A stretch of 35,201 nt of DNA from a virus. Positions within the stretch are counted from its first letter, which is position 1. The number at the start of each line of letters is the position of its first letter. The translations under genes and the position numbers were made by a program. The stretch spans positions 1 to 35,201 of IMG/VR virus record IMGVR_UViG_3300033148_005736; one strand, given 5' to 3'. Of the stretch, positions 14,403 to 23,570 are shown piece by piece. The notes under the pieces are model-generated. The model did no database searches. It was not told where the DNA came from and worked only from the letters and a program-made list of their open reading frames with translations.

Positions 14403-14627
14403 TTATTTAGTTCTTAGCGCATCCAATACTGGATCTAAAAGAGTATTATCAAGAGTGGTATCTGTTGAGTCGATCATCGCTTGTACCATGTCTATGGCGC
14501 TGATCTCTACAAACATGCCAGCTGTAGCTGCCGCTCCTTGATAAGCTAACTCAACACGAGCTTTGCCGTCCTCAAAAGTTACCCCGTAATTTCCCTCTGG
14601 GCCTATTTGACCTTTTGTTATATCCAT
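14403..14627 (-). CDS. Small phage protein, unknown (virion or lysis region)
   Basis: 74 aa. Starts MDITKGQIGPEGNYGVTFED with strands through ARVELAYQGAAATAGMFVEI and a C-terminal helix (AIDMVQAMIDS). I recognise this opening (KGQIGPEGxYG) from small proteins next to lysis genes in marine and enteric phages, without a known function. It follows the fibre-linked gene by a short gap and lies just before the membrane coiled-coil gene. Confidence 0.55.
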   Translation of the reverse strand: MDITKGQIGPEGNYGVTFEDGKARVELAYQGAAATAGMFVEISAIDMVQAMIDSTDTTLDNTLLDPVLDALRTK

Positions 14628-14648
14628 TTATTCCCCCTCATAAAATAT

Positions 14649-15083
14649 TTATTTTGCTTTCTTCTCTTTTACTTCCTCTTTATATTTTAAAAGGAAATAG
14701 TTTTTAATCTGTTTCATAAAATCTTTAATGTCATTAATGTCTTTTACTTTTGTTTCATCAAATGCAATCAAGTAATCAAAAAGAGCATCTTTGGCGACTA
14801 ACCCCATGGCATCCTCTAAATCTTTTGCTTCTTTTTTAGATAGATCTTCAGCCTGTAGCTGATCTTTTAATGGTTGGTTTATAGTTATAGTGTCAACCAT
14901 TTGGCCAAATTCGTCTTGCACTTGTTCTATTTGCAACCATTGAGCATCTTCATGCTCCCCTGTTAATGGGTCCATTGGAGCAATTCCTTTAACGAACTCT
15001 CCCCAATCACCAGTTGGTTTTTTAGCTTTTATTACATGACCTGTTCCATCTATGGTAGCAAAAAAATTCTTCATTTCACTCAT
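14649..15083 (-). CDS. Fibre-associated protein, possible fibre assembly chaperone
   Basis: 144 aa from ATG 15083, which shares ATGA with the fibre stop and has GGGAG 8 bases upstream; ATG 15098 is less likely. Starts MSEMKNFFATIDGTGHVIKA and ends in a lysine-rich coil (KYKEEVKEKKAK). A two-part shape with a short N-terminal strand region and a helical C-terminus, immediately downstream of a fibre, is what fibre chaperones look like, but no motif proves it. Confidence 0.5.
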   Translation of the reverse strand: MSEMKNFFATIDGTGHVIKAKKPTGDWGEFVKGIAPMDPLTGEHEDAQWLQIEQVQDEFGQMVDTITINQPLKDQLQAEDLSKKEAKDLEDAMGLVAKDALFDYLIAFDETKVKDINDIKDFMKQIKNYFLLKYKEEVKEKKAK

Positions 15084-17875
15084 TGGATTTTCTCCCATGT
15101 GATATCAGTAAGTAGCCTAGACACTGAAGGTGTGGCCATTGCTGCATATACATTTAAGTAGACAGTTGTTGGTGATGTAACCTTAATTAGTCCATAAACA
15201 CTAGAAGTTTCCCTCCCAGATGTAGTCCCAGAATCTGTATGCCTAGGGGCTTTGTTTATAGAAAGCATTCCAGCTGGATCACTCGTGTATGTTCCATTAG
15301 TTGATCCCCACAAACAAAAGTTATCTGTATAACCGGGCGTCCCACCTGTTTGCTCAAAAGCAACATGGCCAAAAAGTCTATATGTTCCTGGCTCAAACGT
15401 AACACTGTTTCCAACAAGCGTCTGGTATCCACTAATGGTAGGAGTAAGTGTTGCTGACTGTACTGTTCCAGATTCCCATTCCCCAAACACAGAGAAGAAA
15501 GAGAAGTCCGGACGTCTTTCAAAGGTTACATAATTTCCTATGTAACTTCCATCAAGAGTAGTAGAGACAGCATTATAAGCTCTGATATCTATGGCATCGC
15601 CCTTCACAATGCCAGTCAGCAATATGCCGCCTTGTATTTCTATAGCCGAAGTAACACTAGCGTCTATTGTATTTCTAGCTAGGACTCTGTTCAACGAACC
15701 ATTTATAAAAACATACAATTCTTGCACATGTCCTGCTGAATACGTTTGTGAATTGAAACGAATGCTTGCATCTACTTTATAATTCCCCGAAAGCGGCGCA
15801 GTAAAAACCCCAGTCGAAGAATTGTATACGTCGTTTGGATCATGATCTTCGGTCCCGTTTATAACAATTGGAGAAGCTGCCGTAATTGTTGTAGCTGCTG
15901 TGCTCGCTTGTGCTACGACTGTGCTTAAACTAGCCTCTGTAGTCGACAGCATCGCGCCGCTGGACCAGCCTTCGATTGGGACTTTGAAACCAAAGTCTAT
16001 TATATCACCAGTTCCCCAAGTAAATGGAGCGGTTGGCGATATTGTCGCTTGATCATTTGATGCGTTCCAATATCCAAGTGCCAAGTGTGTTGAATTTGCC
16101 CCCATGACTTTACCGTTAACGCGTTGAACTCCAGACTCGAGCAAAGTGGCTCGTCCTAAATCTAAAGTAATATCATTTGTTACTATGATTGCATTTATAG
16201 ACTCTCCATCTGGGAGAGTCATGTTTGGGGTAGCGGACACGCTAGTAGTGGAACCAAAAGTCAGCCTAACATGACCGACCATATTAGAGCCTTCTCTCCA
16301 ATAGCTAGCTTTTTGTGTGCCGTTTCCAATAGTTAAATTAGTCCAAGCCGGAGTAAAACTAATTGGATCTGTAATGATAGCCCCAGGAACCAAAACATCA
16401 GGACCAATCTTTATATTATCCAGCCATATTGTTGATTGAACGCTTGGTGCAGAAAGAATATTCATCTTCAATGCGTATGTATTAGCATCGTTATCTACTT
16501 GAACTCTTGAGGTAAATGTTTTCTTAGAAGTGTTTGCAGGAATTTTCCCAGCATAATCATCCATTAAAATAATATCTGCTGCCGTAGCATCAAGCCTTCT
16601 TAAAACAAACTGAACATCATCAGTAGAAAAATTTGCATCTGTAGAATAATCAAAAGCAACAGTAAGAACCTTCGACCCTTCCATATCGATGTTATCAACA
16701 TCATCCATGTCTATCTGTAAATAATGTGACCCAGGCGTAACGGTGTTTGGAATAACTACCTTTAAACTTTGAGTGCCACGGACAGGATCTACAGTCTCAA
16801 GGCTAGTAGTTAATCCTGGAGCCGTATAATCGGTTGCTCCAGATTCATAATCACCATTTTTAATATAATTTATTCCTCCTTGACCAGTTCCGCCAGCTGC
16901 TGCGACAGCCTCCCATCCTGCATCTTTTCTAGCATATTGGCTCCCATCTATTGGAGCCTCTGGGAAAGTCACCTTAGAATTGTTTGTCGCTGTATCTGAT
17001 TCAATAGTATCTAAATCAACTGCCTGAGTAACCGTTAGGTGATCTACTTTGTCTAGCTGAGCTTGCGTGGCATATTTATTTGTCGTGGCCGCATCTGATA
17101 TATCATCTGCATCTAGTACTACTGCGCCAACTTGAGTATTTACAGAGTCGACTTTAGAAGTGATATCAACATAAACAGATCCAGACCATCGATAATTAAA
17201 ATTTGTATCTATAGCAATATAGATTTTCCCAGTCTCCCCTGTGCCAGGGAATGACGCAAAATCTGCAAACTCTAAAACATCGTCTACATAACTAGGAAGA
17301 TTTGCAGAAGGAACCAAGGCGCTTGCATCAAGTGGGCAATAACCATTTGCTGCCCCCTTGTTAGCAGTATCTTCTTTGCCAGATATGCCAGAGGTATTAG
17401 TTTCAACTTGCGTTTCTAGCTGCTGGATATTCTGCTTAGCACTTTCATTATCATTTAAAAGGGCACCAGTATAAGTACCCATGTTAGTATCATTATCTGC
17501 AGTACCTGTAGTTGATCTAAGATCTCCAATGTCTGTCGTGTTATCGCTGATGTTTGAAGTGTTTGTAGCAACAGTTGATTGAAGTGTTTCTGCCGCCGCT
17601 TGAACAGCATCTTGCCTGACCTTTAAAGAATCCGATGCAGTCCCAATGGCATTTGATGCAAAAACTGGTAGCTGATCTTTTGCGCCATTAGGATCTGCAC
17701 CAGAAAACGAAGCTTGTCCATTTAAAGATTTCTGATTATTTATTACACTAGAACCACTTGCCGCATCTGTATTTTCTAGATCAAGCTTGCCCGTAGTATT
17801 AGAGTCTGTCGTTCTGCTAATCCATGCTGCATTGGAATTAGCAGCGTCAACTTTTTGACCATTTGAGATGCTCAT
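15080..17875 (-). CDS. Tail fibre with C1q/TNF-like domain
   Basis: 931 aa. The N-terminus (about 1-160) is polar with a coiled coil (KVRQDAVQAAAETLQSTVAT). Repeated short segments of the collagen-free fibre type follow (about 160-320). A beta-sandwich carbohydrate-binding-like domain spans about 335-500 (GGINYIKNGDYESG, LQIDMDDVDNIDMEG, TIWLDNIKIG). A C1q-like trimer domain lies at about 670-790 (YNSSTGVFTAPLSGNYKVD, GGILLTGIVKGDAIDIRAYN) and a final domain at about 800-931. It binds the host surface. Ends overlap both neighbours (ATGA), so it is part of a tightly packed tail operon. Confidence 0.8.
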   Translation of the reverse strand: MSISNGQKVDAANSNAAWISRTTDSNTTGKLDLENTDAASGSSVINNQKSLNGQASFSGADPNGAKDQLPVFASNAIGTASDSLKVRQDAVQAAAETLQSTVATNTSNISDNTTDIGDLRSTTGTADNDTNMGTYTGALLNDNESAKQNIQQLETQVETNTSGISGKEDTANKGAANGYCPLDASALVPSANLPSYVDDVLEFADFASFPGTGETGKIYIAIDTNFNYRWSGSVYVDITSKVDSVNTQVGAVVLDADDISDAATTNKYATQAQLDKVDHLTVTQAVDLDTIESDTATNNSKVTFPEAPIDGSQYARKDAGWEAVAAAGGTGQGGINYIKNGDYESGATDYTAPGLTTSLETVDPVRGTQSLKVVIPNTVTPGSHYLQIDMDDVDNIDMEGSKVLTVAFDYSTDANFSTDDVQFVLRRLDATAADIILMDDYAGKIPANTSKKTFTSRVQVDNDANTYALKMNILSAPSVQSTIWLDNIKIGPDVLVPGAIITDPISFTPAWTNLTIGNGTQKASYWREGSNMVGHVRLTFGSTTSVSATPNMTLPDGESINAIIVTNDITLDLGRATLLESGVQRVNGKVMGANSTHLALGYWNASNDQATISPTAPFTWGTGDIIDFGFKVPIEGWSSGAMLSTTEASLSTVVAQASTAATTITAASPIVINGTEDHDPNDVYNSSTGVFTAPLSGNYKVDASIRFNSQTYSAGHVQELYVFINGSLNRVLARNTIDASVTSAIEIQGGILLTGIVKGDAIDIRAYNAVSTTLDGSYIGNYVTFERRPDFSFFSVFGEWESGTVQSATLTPTISGYQTLVGNSVTFEPGTYRLFGHVAFEQTGGTPGYTDNFCLWGSTNGTYTSDPAGMLSINKAPRHTDSGTTSGRETSSVYGLIKVTSPTTVYLNVYAAMATPSVSRLLTDITWEKIQ

Positions 17876-18660
17876 AATTCAATTTCCCTTAATACGATGC
17901 CCGTTAATTTATAATAACCAGGCAGATTTTGAGCTACAAGCTCTTTAAGTTCATAGCCTGTTCCATCCTTGCTGCCGCTAACAGACTCTAAGATAACTTT
18001 ATGGTAAGCGTCTCTATCGTCTATGTCTGGCATGAATTCAAATTGACCCTTTTTGGTTATCTCTACCATAAAGGAATTCATGTCCGAAATACCATTAGTG
18101 TTTGTTTTAATTACGTTGCCGTCCTGAATAAGATCGGTAATGAAATTAAACGACATTTTAAAAAAACCTACTAAACCGAAGCTTATAGTCTCAACTAAAC
18201 CGCTTGCCGATTGATTGACACTAGCGTCTTGCCTTTTCTTAAAGTTACCTGCTGGTGTGTAATCTTGTAGCTGAAATTGAGGGGAGTATGAGCTTCCGCT
18301 TTCTGAATCACTGATGTAAGCACTCGACCCAGTAAGATCAATACTGCCTGTAAAACCTAAGAGAGCAAAGGGAGATAAACCTTTCTGAGCCCCCGTCCCT
18401 ATTAATAACTCAAAAGTATCTGTGCCAGTAATTGTTATCTGCTTAGAAGGCCGATCTATTGTGATTGTATAAGTCTCATCCCCAACTGCATCCATAGCTG
18501 TTTTTATTTTAGTTAACAGATCTGAATAAACATAAGTACCAGGATCTATCGTCGCTACGAGCTCAACGTTGCCAGCGTTAGGCTCGAGAAAGTTTAGAAT
18601 ATTATTCTCTGATGTTATCTCAAGCCCGTAATAAAATATTGAAAAAGTCTTAATAGCCAT
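17872..18660 (-). CDS. Tail tip protein, possible distal tail protein
   Basis: 262 aa. Begins MAIKTFSIFYYGLEITSENN and contains LVATIDPGTYVYSDLLTKI, an ITIDRPSKQITITGTD strand pair, and a C-terminal domain (FMVEITKKGQFEFMPD, YELKELVAQNLPGYY). It is encoded between tape measure and fibre, where the distal tail protein is usually found in siphoviruses. No definite family match; assignment rests on position. It overlaps the tape measure gene by one base and the fibre gene by four. Confidence 0.5.
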   Translation of the reverse strand: MAIKTFSIFYYGLEITSENNILNFLEPNAGNVELVATIDPGTYVYSDLLTKIKTAMDAVGDETYTITIDRPSKQITITGTDTFELLIGTGAQKGLSPFALLGFTGSIDLTGSSAYISDSESGSSYSPQFQLQDYTPAGNFKKRQDASVNQSASGLVETISFGLVGFFKMSFNFITDLIQDGNVIKTNTNGISDMNSFMVEITKKGQFEFMPDIDDRDAYHKVILESVSGSKDGTGYELKELVAQNLPGYYKLTGIVLREIEL

Positions 18661-20738
18661 TATGCATTCACCAGTATGTCGTTTGAGTTTGTGACTTCGC
18701 TTAGTAGTTCTGCTATCTGCGTTGCGGTTGCGATTGGATCAAGTACGGTGCCCTCTACATTTACTGTTATAGCTGTTGTCTTTTTTAATTCTTCTTCCCC
18801 TGCAACATCTGGCTCCCCTGTAAATGATGGCTCTGCGGGCGCTCCGGCACTTACCCCAGCTGTTGATGCGCCACCACCTGCTGAGCCAAAGAAACCCTTA
18901 ATTACAGATCCAAGCAGTACAAGGCTTGCTCCAGCTGCGATAGACCCAGCAGGGTCCAAGCCCTTTAAAGCTATCTTAGCTATTCCATCTGCTATATAAA
19001 AGTTACCCAACATGATAGCTAGATCACCTATAATATTTGCAACAGATGCGCCGAATGCTTTAAAAACATCCTCGCCCGATGCTAAAGCAGTACCGATGGA
19101 TTGAATACCAGAGGATATACCTCCAGCTAAAGTATTTTTAAAACCATCTCTTAATGTCTTTGCTTTTTGCTTAGAAGCTTTAGCAAAACTCTCTAAAGCT
19201 AAAGACAGATCGGCTAGTTCTTGTTTAGTTCTATTTACTAAACTAGATCCTAATAATCCCTCACCTTCCTCTGAGATACCAATTCCTTCTTCTGATAATT
19301 CGGTGGCAATAACTCCCCTGAGCTCATTGATTTTAGATTTCATTAACTCTAAAGCACCAGGACCTGGAACAATATCTTTTCCAAGCTTTTCACCTATTGT
19401 TTCGCCATCTGGTGTTATGCCAAGCTGCCTAATCTCTTTTCTTATCCTACCTATTTGCTCAAGACCAGAATCTACTGCTCCAGATAAACCTTTAGTCAGG
19501 CTCTCCCCTATTAATGGGATCTTTTTTATATAACCAACTACTTCAATGAACATCTCAATTGCTAATATTTCTATTCTTTTAAATGCTAAACCAAAAGCAT
19601 TCTTAAGAGCGAATGCTGTATCATGCCCTGCATTTTTTAAATCTATAAAGTTCTTAACAAGATATCCGAAAGCTACAATAGCTGCACCAATTCCTGTCGA
19701 GACTAATGCAACCTTAAGGAATCCAAGAGATGTAACTGTTGCTAAAATTTTAGCATTTAAAATAACTATAGCATCGCCTAAGTAAAGTGCTGAGATAGCG
19801 GCAGTCTCGAAACCACTCACTAAAGCTAAACCAATAGCTTGCGATTTTAAAAGAGCTAGCCCTAATCCAATAGATGCCAAGGCTCCAATTATCGTACTAC
19901 TCCACTCTTTTACTTTTAAAATACTTTCATCAAAGAACCTTGCTAAATCTAAATCAGAAATTGATTTTGACAATTCCCCAAATGATTTAGCTATACTTTT
20001 AATTGTGTTAATTAACACAGGAGATTTAGTTATTGTAAAACCGATCTCTTCAAGCACGTCACCAAAAGAATTAGAGAGCTGATCAAATGCACCAGAGAAA
20101 GTATTTACTTTTGCCGCTGCTGCGCCACCGAATTTACCCTCTAACTGAGTCAATGCATTTGCGAAAGTCTCTGCCGCTGAACTGCCTTTTTTAATTATCA
20201 ATCCATATCTAGTAAAAGAAGAAATCTCCCCCGTGGCTGCCTTTCCTACAAGTGTCGCCGCTGCCTTTAAATCAATGCCAAGTGCTGCGCTTAAGTCTGC
20301 TGCTGCTGTGGTTGCTCTCTTAAGACCCTCAACTTCTAACGCTCCCAATGATTGAATCAATGCAGCAGTATCTAAAAGAACTTCATCTCCGATAGTTGAA
20401 ACACTCTGTAGGGACGATGCATATTCCTGCATACTTTGAGATGCTTCTTCACTGTATTGACCAGATAATTTCAGAGCCGTGTTTAAATTATTTACCGCAT
20501 CTTCCTGCTGAATTGCTGCAGCGATTATTTTCCTGCCAGCAAAAGCTGCGCCGAATGCGGCAGCGGCACCTATTAATCTATTCCTTAAAGTTTTAAGACC
20601 AGAGTCAAAACCTTTTTGGAAATTATCACCAGCTTTTTTACCAGATGTTTTTGATTTCTTAGCTACTTTTTGGAAGCCTTTTACTATCTTTCCATTGTCT
20701 AAGACTATCTCAATTTCTATTCTATCGTCAGCCACCAC
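18660..20738 (-). CDS. Tape measure protein
   Basis: 692 aa from GTG 20738 with AAGGAAG upstream. The N-terminus is lysine-rich (KKSKTSGKKAGDNFQKGFDSG), followed by Ala/Leu-rich helical stretches. Hydrophobic segments of the kind that could span the membrane (for example AAISALYLGDAIVILNAKI and AIVAFGYLVKNFI) lie at about 290-370, and the end is low-complexity (GSAGGGASTAGVSAGA). At about 0.15 nm per residue the tail would be about 100 nm. The first bases overlap the frameshifted chaperone ORF. Confidence 0.88.
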   Translation of the reverse strand: MVADDRIEIEIVLDNGKIVKGFQKVAKKSKTSGKKAGDNFQKGFDSGLKTLRNRLIGAAAAFGAAFAGRKIIAAAIQQEDAVNNLNTALKLSGQYSEEASQSMQEYASSLQSVSTIGDEVLLDTAALIQSLGALEVEGLKRATTAAADLSAALGIDLKAAATLVGKAATGEISSFTRYGLIIKKGSSAAETFANALTQLEGKFGGAAAAKVNTFSGAFDQLSNSFGDVLEEIGFTITKSPVLINTIKSIAKSFGELSKSISDLDLARFFDESILKVKEWSSTIIGALASIGLGLALLKSQAIGLALVSGFETAAISALYLGDAIVILNAKILATVTSLGFLKVALVSTGIGAAIVAFGYLVKNFIDLKNAGHDTAFALKNAFGLAFKRIEILAIEMFIEVVGYIKKIPLIGESLTKGLSGAVDSGLEQIGRIRKEIRQLGITPDGETIGEKLGKDIVPGPGALELMKSKINELRGVIATELSEEGIGISEEGEGLLGSSLVNRTKQELADLSLALESFAKASKQKAKTLRDGFKNTLAGGISSGIQSIGTALASGEDVFKAFGASVANIIGDLAIMLGNFYIADGIAKIALKGLDPAGSIAAGASLVLLGSVIKGFFGSAGGGASTAGVSAGAPAEPSFTGEPDVAGEEELKKTTAITVNVEGTVLDPIATATQIAELLSEVTNSNDILVNA

Positions 20739-21036
20739 GTAACTTCCTTGCCAAGTTTTGAGCTACCTCTTTATAAGATAACACCTTTCCTCTAGGGCTT
20801 TCAAACCCAGCTTTAAATATTCTCTGCTTACTAGAGAACATCTTTTTGCGGTCCTCTCGCTTGTCTAAATGTGGGTATGTTACCCCTTCCATAAAAATCA
20901 TAGCCTCTCTCGACTCTACAACTTCAATCCCTAGCCAATATGACTCAAACTTAGGACTAGGCAGGTTGTCGATATACTCATCCGTCCAACCATAAAACCT
21001 AGCCATCATTACTTTTCTAAACTCGTAAAAGCTTAG
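20728..21036 (-). CDS. Tail assembly chaperone, -1 frame part (gpT-like)
   Basis: This is the downstream ORF reached by a -1 shift at 21036-21042. Read from CTA at 21036 it gives LSFYEFRKVMMARFYGW then TDEYIDNLPSPKFESYW, without a stop up to 20728. The ATG pair at 21009/21006 has no convincing ribosome site, so most product should come from the fusion with the upstream chaperone. The helical SFxEFxxxMMARFYGW...EYI start is typical of the second half of gpG-gpT proteins. The fused protein would have about 187 aa. Confidence 0.8.
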   Translation of the reverse strand, partial: LSFYEFRKVMMARFYGWTDEYIDNLPSPKFESYWLGIEVVESREAMIFMEGVTYPHLDKREDRKKMFSSKQRIFKAGFESPRGKVLSYKEVAQNLARKLRGG

Positions 21037-21290
21037 TTTTTTTTAGAACCACCAACTAAATTCTCAGCTAACATCGTCAATTGATTAACGCTTAACTTTG
21101 CCGCTGCCTCTTTTGGCATCCCTAAACCACAAAGGAGATTAAGAAAAATAGTAATCTCATCCCCCTCTGCATTCTTTAATTTCTTGCTATACTCATGTGC
21201 TTGCAAAGCTGTTGGGACCTCCATTGGATAAACAGAAGTCCCTATCTTTACATTTACTTTAGGGCTTGCACCCAGATCTATCGTTTCCAT
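21033..21290 (-). CDS. Tail assembly chaperone, zero frame (gpG-like)
   Basis: 85 aa from ATG 21290, with AGGTGG 8 bases upstream; GTG 21302 would add four residues. Starts METIDLGASPKVNVKIGTSV and has a helical ALQAHEYSKKLKNAEGDEI region and a leucine-rich helix before VGGSKKN and TAA. This strand-then-helix shape directly between tail tube and tape measure is that of the siphovirus tail chaperone. The protein wraps the tape measure during assembly and is made in a long and a short form. Confidence 0.8.
   Translation of the reverse strand: METIDLGASPKVNVKIGTSVYPMEVPTALQAHEYSKKLKNAEGDEITIFLNLLCGLGMPKEAAAKLSVNQLTMLAENLVGGSKKN
21036..21042 (-). promoter_or_regulatory. -1 programmed frameshift site A AAA AAC
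   Basis: On the minus strand the heptamer A AAA AAC is in the correct phase with zero-frame codons AAA and AAC and is followed at once by TAA. Slippage by -1 continues as CTA AGC TTT into the downstream ORF. This is one of the strongest bacterial slippery sequences. Stop codon proximity and the missing alternative start for the downstream ORF strengthen the case. Confidence 0.85.
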
Positions 21291-21313
21291 ATTTGCTACC
21301 ACCTATCTATGGA

Positions 21314-22177
21314 TTATTGAAAAGCATCACCGAAAGTAATGATGTTTGTAATGTTAGAAGCATAACTAGTATCAGCAAAACCCTGCCAAGTAACACTTAA
21401 AGTCTTTGGATTCTCGCCAGAGAAAAGAAGTGATCCTGGAACTGGAACAGCTAACATCAAAACAGTATCTGTAATATTATCTACTGCATTTACTGGGCGC
21501 AGAACCAATCGAGCAGAATCAACAAGAAGATTTTGGCCTTGCTTACTTGTTCCAACTCCAAAAGTCTTAGTGCCAGGGTTATACTCCCCTCCATAAAAAC
21601 CATAAATATCTTCTAGCTTAGAGGAAGTAGTCTCTAGCATTGTAGTTGAAATCTCAGCCGTCTCCATCCCTTGATATAAAGCTGCCAAAGGAGTAACACC
21701 AGTTTGATGCGCCTTGACAATAAAGTTTGCTGGACTCGCTGAAAGCTCAATGTCGCCCTCTAACAATCCAAGATCTAAATCCTTACCACGGCGACAAATA
21801 TCAACAGATATTCCAGCATCAACATCTGCACTATCATCCTGTAGACCGATAGCAGCTGCCTTTGCAGTTACCTCTGCTCCACTGACAGATGATGAGAAAC
21901 CAGCGTCTCCATCAATTGCAGTGCTCATCAAACCAGCAATTATTGCTGCCGAATCACCACTAGTGATAATCACCTGCAAGCCAGTCTTGCCAGCTGGGGC
22001 TGGATCAACTGATACGCCTGTATCAAACCACACATAATGTGTGCTCATTAAGTTAAAATATTTCCCGTCTAATGATCCTGCAACGTCAGCGACAGTCGTA
22101 ATCTGATGACTCGCCTCGATTTGCCATAGAATATTAACGGGAGAAATCGCTACGTTATTTGCTGCATTGCATGCCAT
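21314..22177 (-). CDS. Major tail tube protein
   Basis: 287 aa. Starts MACNAANNVAISPVNILWQI, has a strand-rich body (DIELSASPANFIVKAHQTG, LARLVLRPVNAV-like) and an end TLSVTWQGFADTS. Size, beta-rich composition and position directly before the tail chaperones identify it as tail tube protein. Residues about 20-135 may form an inserted domain (LQVIITSGDSAAIIAGLMST). The ribosome site AAGGAG lies 6 bases before ATG 22177. Confidence 0.7.
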   Translation of the reverse strand: MACNAANNVAISPVNILWQIEASHQITTVADVAGSLDGKYFNLMSTHYVWFDTGVSVDPAPAGKTGLQVIITSGDSAAIIAGLMSTAIDGDAGFSSSVSGAEVTAKAAAIGLQDDSADVDAGISVDICRRGKDLDLGLLEGDIELSASPANFIVKAHQTGVTPLAALYQGMETAEISTTMLETTSSKLEDIYGFYGGEYNPGTKTFGVGTSKQGQNLLVDSARLVLRPVNAVDNITDTVLMLAVPVPGSLLFSGENPKTLSVTWQGFADTSYASNITNIITFGDAFQ

Positions 22178-22188
22178 TGTAATTCTCC

Positions 22189-22617
22189 TTAATTAAAAAC
22201 GCACATCGTTTGTGCTGTAAATTCCATTTCTAATAAAATATCGTTCTGGTTTGTCGCAGAACGAGGGTTGATAATAAATCCACCTGGAACAATGTTTTTT
22301 ATCTCAGGCGTGATCCTATTTGAAAGCTTTAAAACTTCATTGTAAATTGATTCTACCTCTACCATTACATTATCTACAGTTTGTGAACTATCATCTGAAG
22401 TATAACCCTTAAAAAAAGCTCGAACAACCACGGGTACATTAAATTCGTGAATAGTTTGATTTGCATTACTAATATCTGTTGAGCCTAACTCTAAGTGATA
22501 AGCCTTATCTAAAATGTTCTCTGGGATATTGTCATAATCAAATGCATCTCTGTGCTCGGTGTATCCTAGTGTCTCCATTCTCGCTCTGAAGTAGGGGAGT
22601 ATATTAACTAAACTCAT
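22189..22617 (-). CDS. Putative tail terminator / tail completion protein
   Basis: 142 aa. Starts MSLVNILPYFRARMETLGYT; middle strands HEFNVPVVVRAFFKGYT with DNVMVEVESIYNEVLKLSN; end NDILLEMEFTAQTMCVF. The alternation and position immediately before the tail tube gene fit a tail terminator, but no signature motif is visible. It overlaps the upstream gene by four bases. Confidence 0.55.
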   Translation of the reverse strand: MSLVNILPYFRARMETLGYTEHRDAFDYDNIPENILDKAYHLELGSTDISNANQTIHEFNVPVVVRAFFKGYTSDDSSQTVDNVMVEVESIYNEVLKLSNRITPEIKNIVPGGFIINPRSATNQNDILLEMEFTAQTMCVFN

Positions 22618-23321
22618 GATCTCACCAAGTCTTTCGTCTGGATATCTATGAATTCATTTTCTTGTATTATTCCATCACCATTTAAATCCAGCCTTAAAAA
22701 AGCTTTATCTCTCGCTCTGTTAGCTCGCTTAAAATACTTGTTTGCTTTTTCTAGGAACTTATCTCCTTCTGAATTTTGGAAATCATCGAATATAAGACCC
22801 AATGTCCAAAACTTAGACCAAGTGTTGACCTCTGCAATATCTATGATGGCGTCTTTTGTAATTCTATTACCGCTTGAATCATAGATGCCCTCATCATTTA
22901 GAACATCCAGGATAAGACCCTGCACTGCACGATGCTTGTTAAGAAAGGAATTTCTCCCTTGCTCGACATACTTTAAAACATCACTCTCATAAGGGGTTAT
23001 GTCATCGTCGCTTGAAAATAACTTATCATCTGCTTGAGTGATGATCTCAATATCTCTTGTCGAAGTGACTGGAAGGCCATCCGTGGTCACTCGCACTGCA
23101 ACAGTAACGGTTCTCGAAATCCCTGAGTAATTCCAGTCTAAATACCAATCCCGAGAAGAAGTACCTGTTACATTAATAAAACTCTCTGTACCCTCTGGCT
23201 GTATCTCAACCAGTGTAATGGCTGCCGAACCTTTTGCGACATAAGTCTTATCTGCTTTGATTCTTGTTTTATCGTCTATTTGTACAATATTTTCTGTTTC
23301 TATAATTGGAAAAATAGCCAT
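22614..23321 (-). CDS. Virion protein with C-terminal EF-hand calcium loop
   Basis: 235 aa. About 20-100 is a strand-rich Ig-like segment (KTYVAKGSAAITLVEIQ, RTVTVAVRVTTDG), 100-200 is helical with an adaptor-like core (NSFLNKHRAVQGLILDVLN, WSKFWTLGLIFDDF). Near the end is the loop DLNGDGIIQENE at 212-223, which matches the EF-hand pattern exactly (D1, N3, D5, G6, I8, E12). Position between small virion genes and the tail terminator suggests a head-tail connector. Calcium binding is inferred from motif only. Confidence 0.65.
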   Translation of the reverse strand: MAIFPIIETENIVQIDDKTRIKADKTYVAKGSAAITLVEIQPEGTESFINVTGTSSRDWYLDWNYSGISRTVTVAVRVTTDGLPVTSTRDIEIITQADDKLFSSDDDITPYESDVLKYVEQGRNSFLNKHRAVQGLILDVLNDEGIYDSSGNRITKDAIIDIAEVNTWSKFWTLGLIFDDFQNSEGDKFLEKANKYFKRANRARDKAFLRLDLNGDGIIQENEFIDIQTKDLVRS

Positions 23322-23324
23322 GCT

Positions 23325-23570
23325 CTATTTCCTCCCCACACACTCATTACATTTATCTTCTATATGCTTGACCTTTAACTCTAGCAAAGAAGTCTTCTCC
23401 TCTAAATGAGAAAATGATTCTTTAATATCTTTAACGTCCGTCGCTATAGCATTTAGCGGATTAAAAACTAACTGTTTAACAAGAGCCCACGCTCCTGCGA
23501 AAATAGCTGCCCACAATGGCACAGTCGCCATTAATAAATCTGTAAAAGTCACAGCTATCTCCATTTTCAT
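23325..23570 (-). CDS. Membrane-anchored coiled-coil protein, candidate holin or spanin
   Basis: 81 aa. A transmembrane helix (LLMATVPLWAAIFAGAWALV, about 12-31) is followed by a long coiled coil (LNAIATDVKDIKESFSHLEE, then SLLELKVKHIEDK) and CNECVGRK. Either ATG 23570 (ATGA overlap with the preceding stop) or ATG 23564 (7 bases from a run of G) may be used. It lies within virion genes, away from the endolysin, so a role in DNA ejection is as possible as lysis. Confidence 0.5.
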   Translation of the reverse strand: MKMEIAVTFTDLLMATVPLWAAIFAGAWALVKQLVFNPLNAIATDVKDIKESFSHLEEKTSLLELKVKHIEDKCNECVGRK

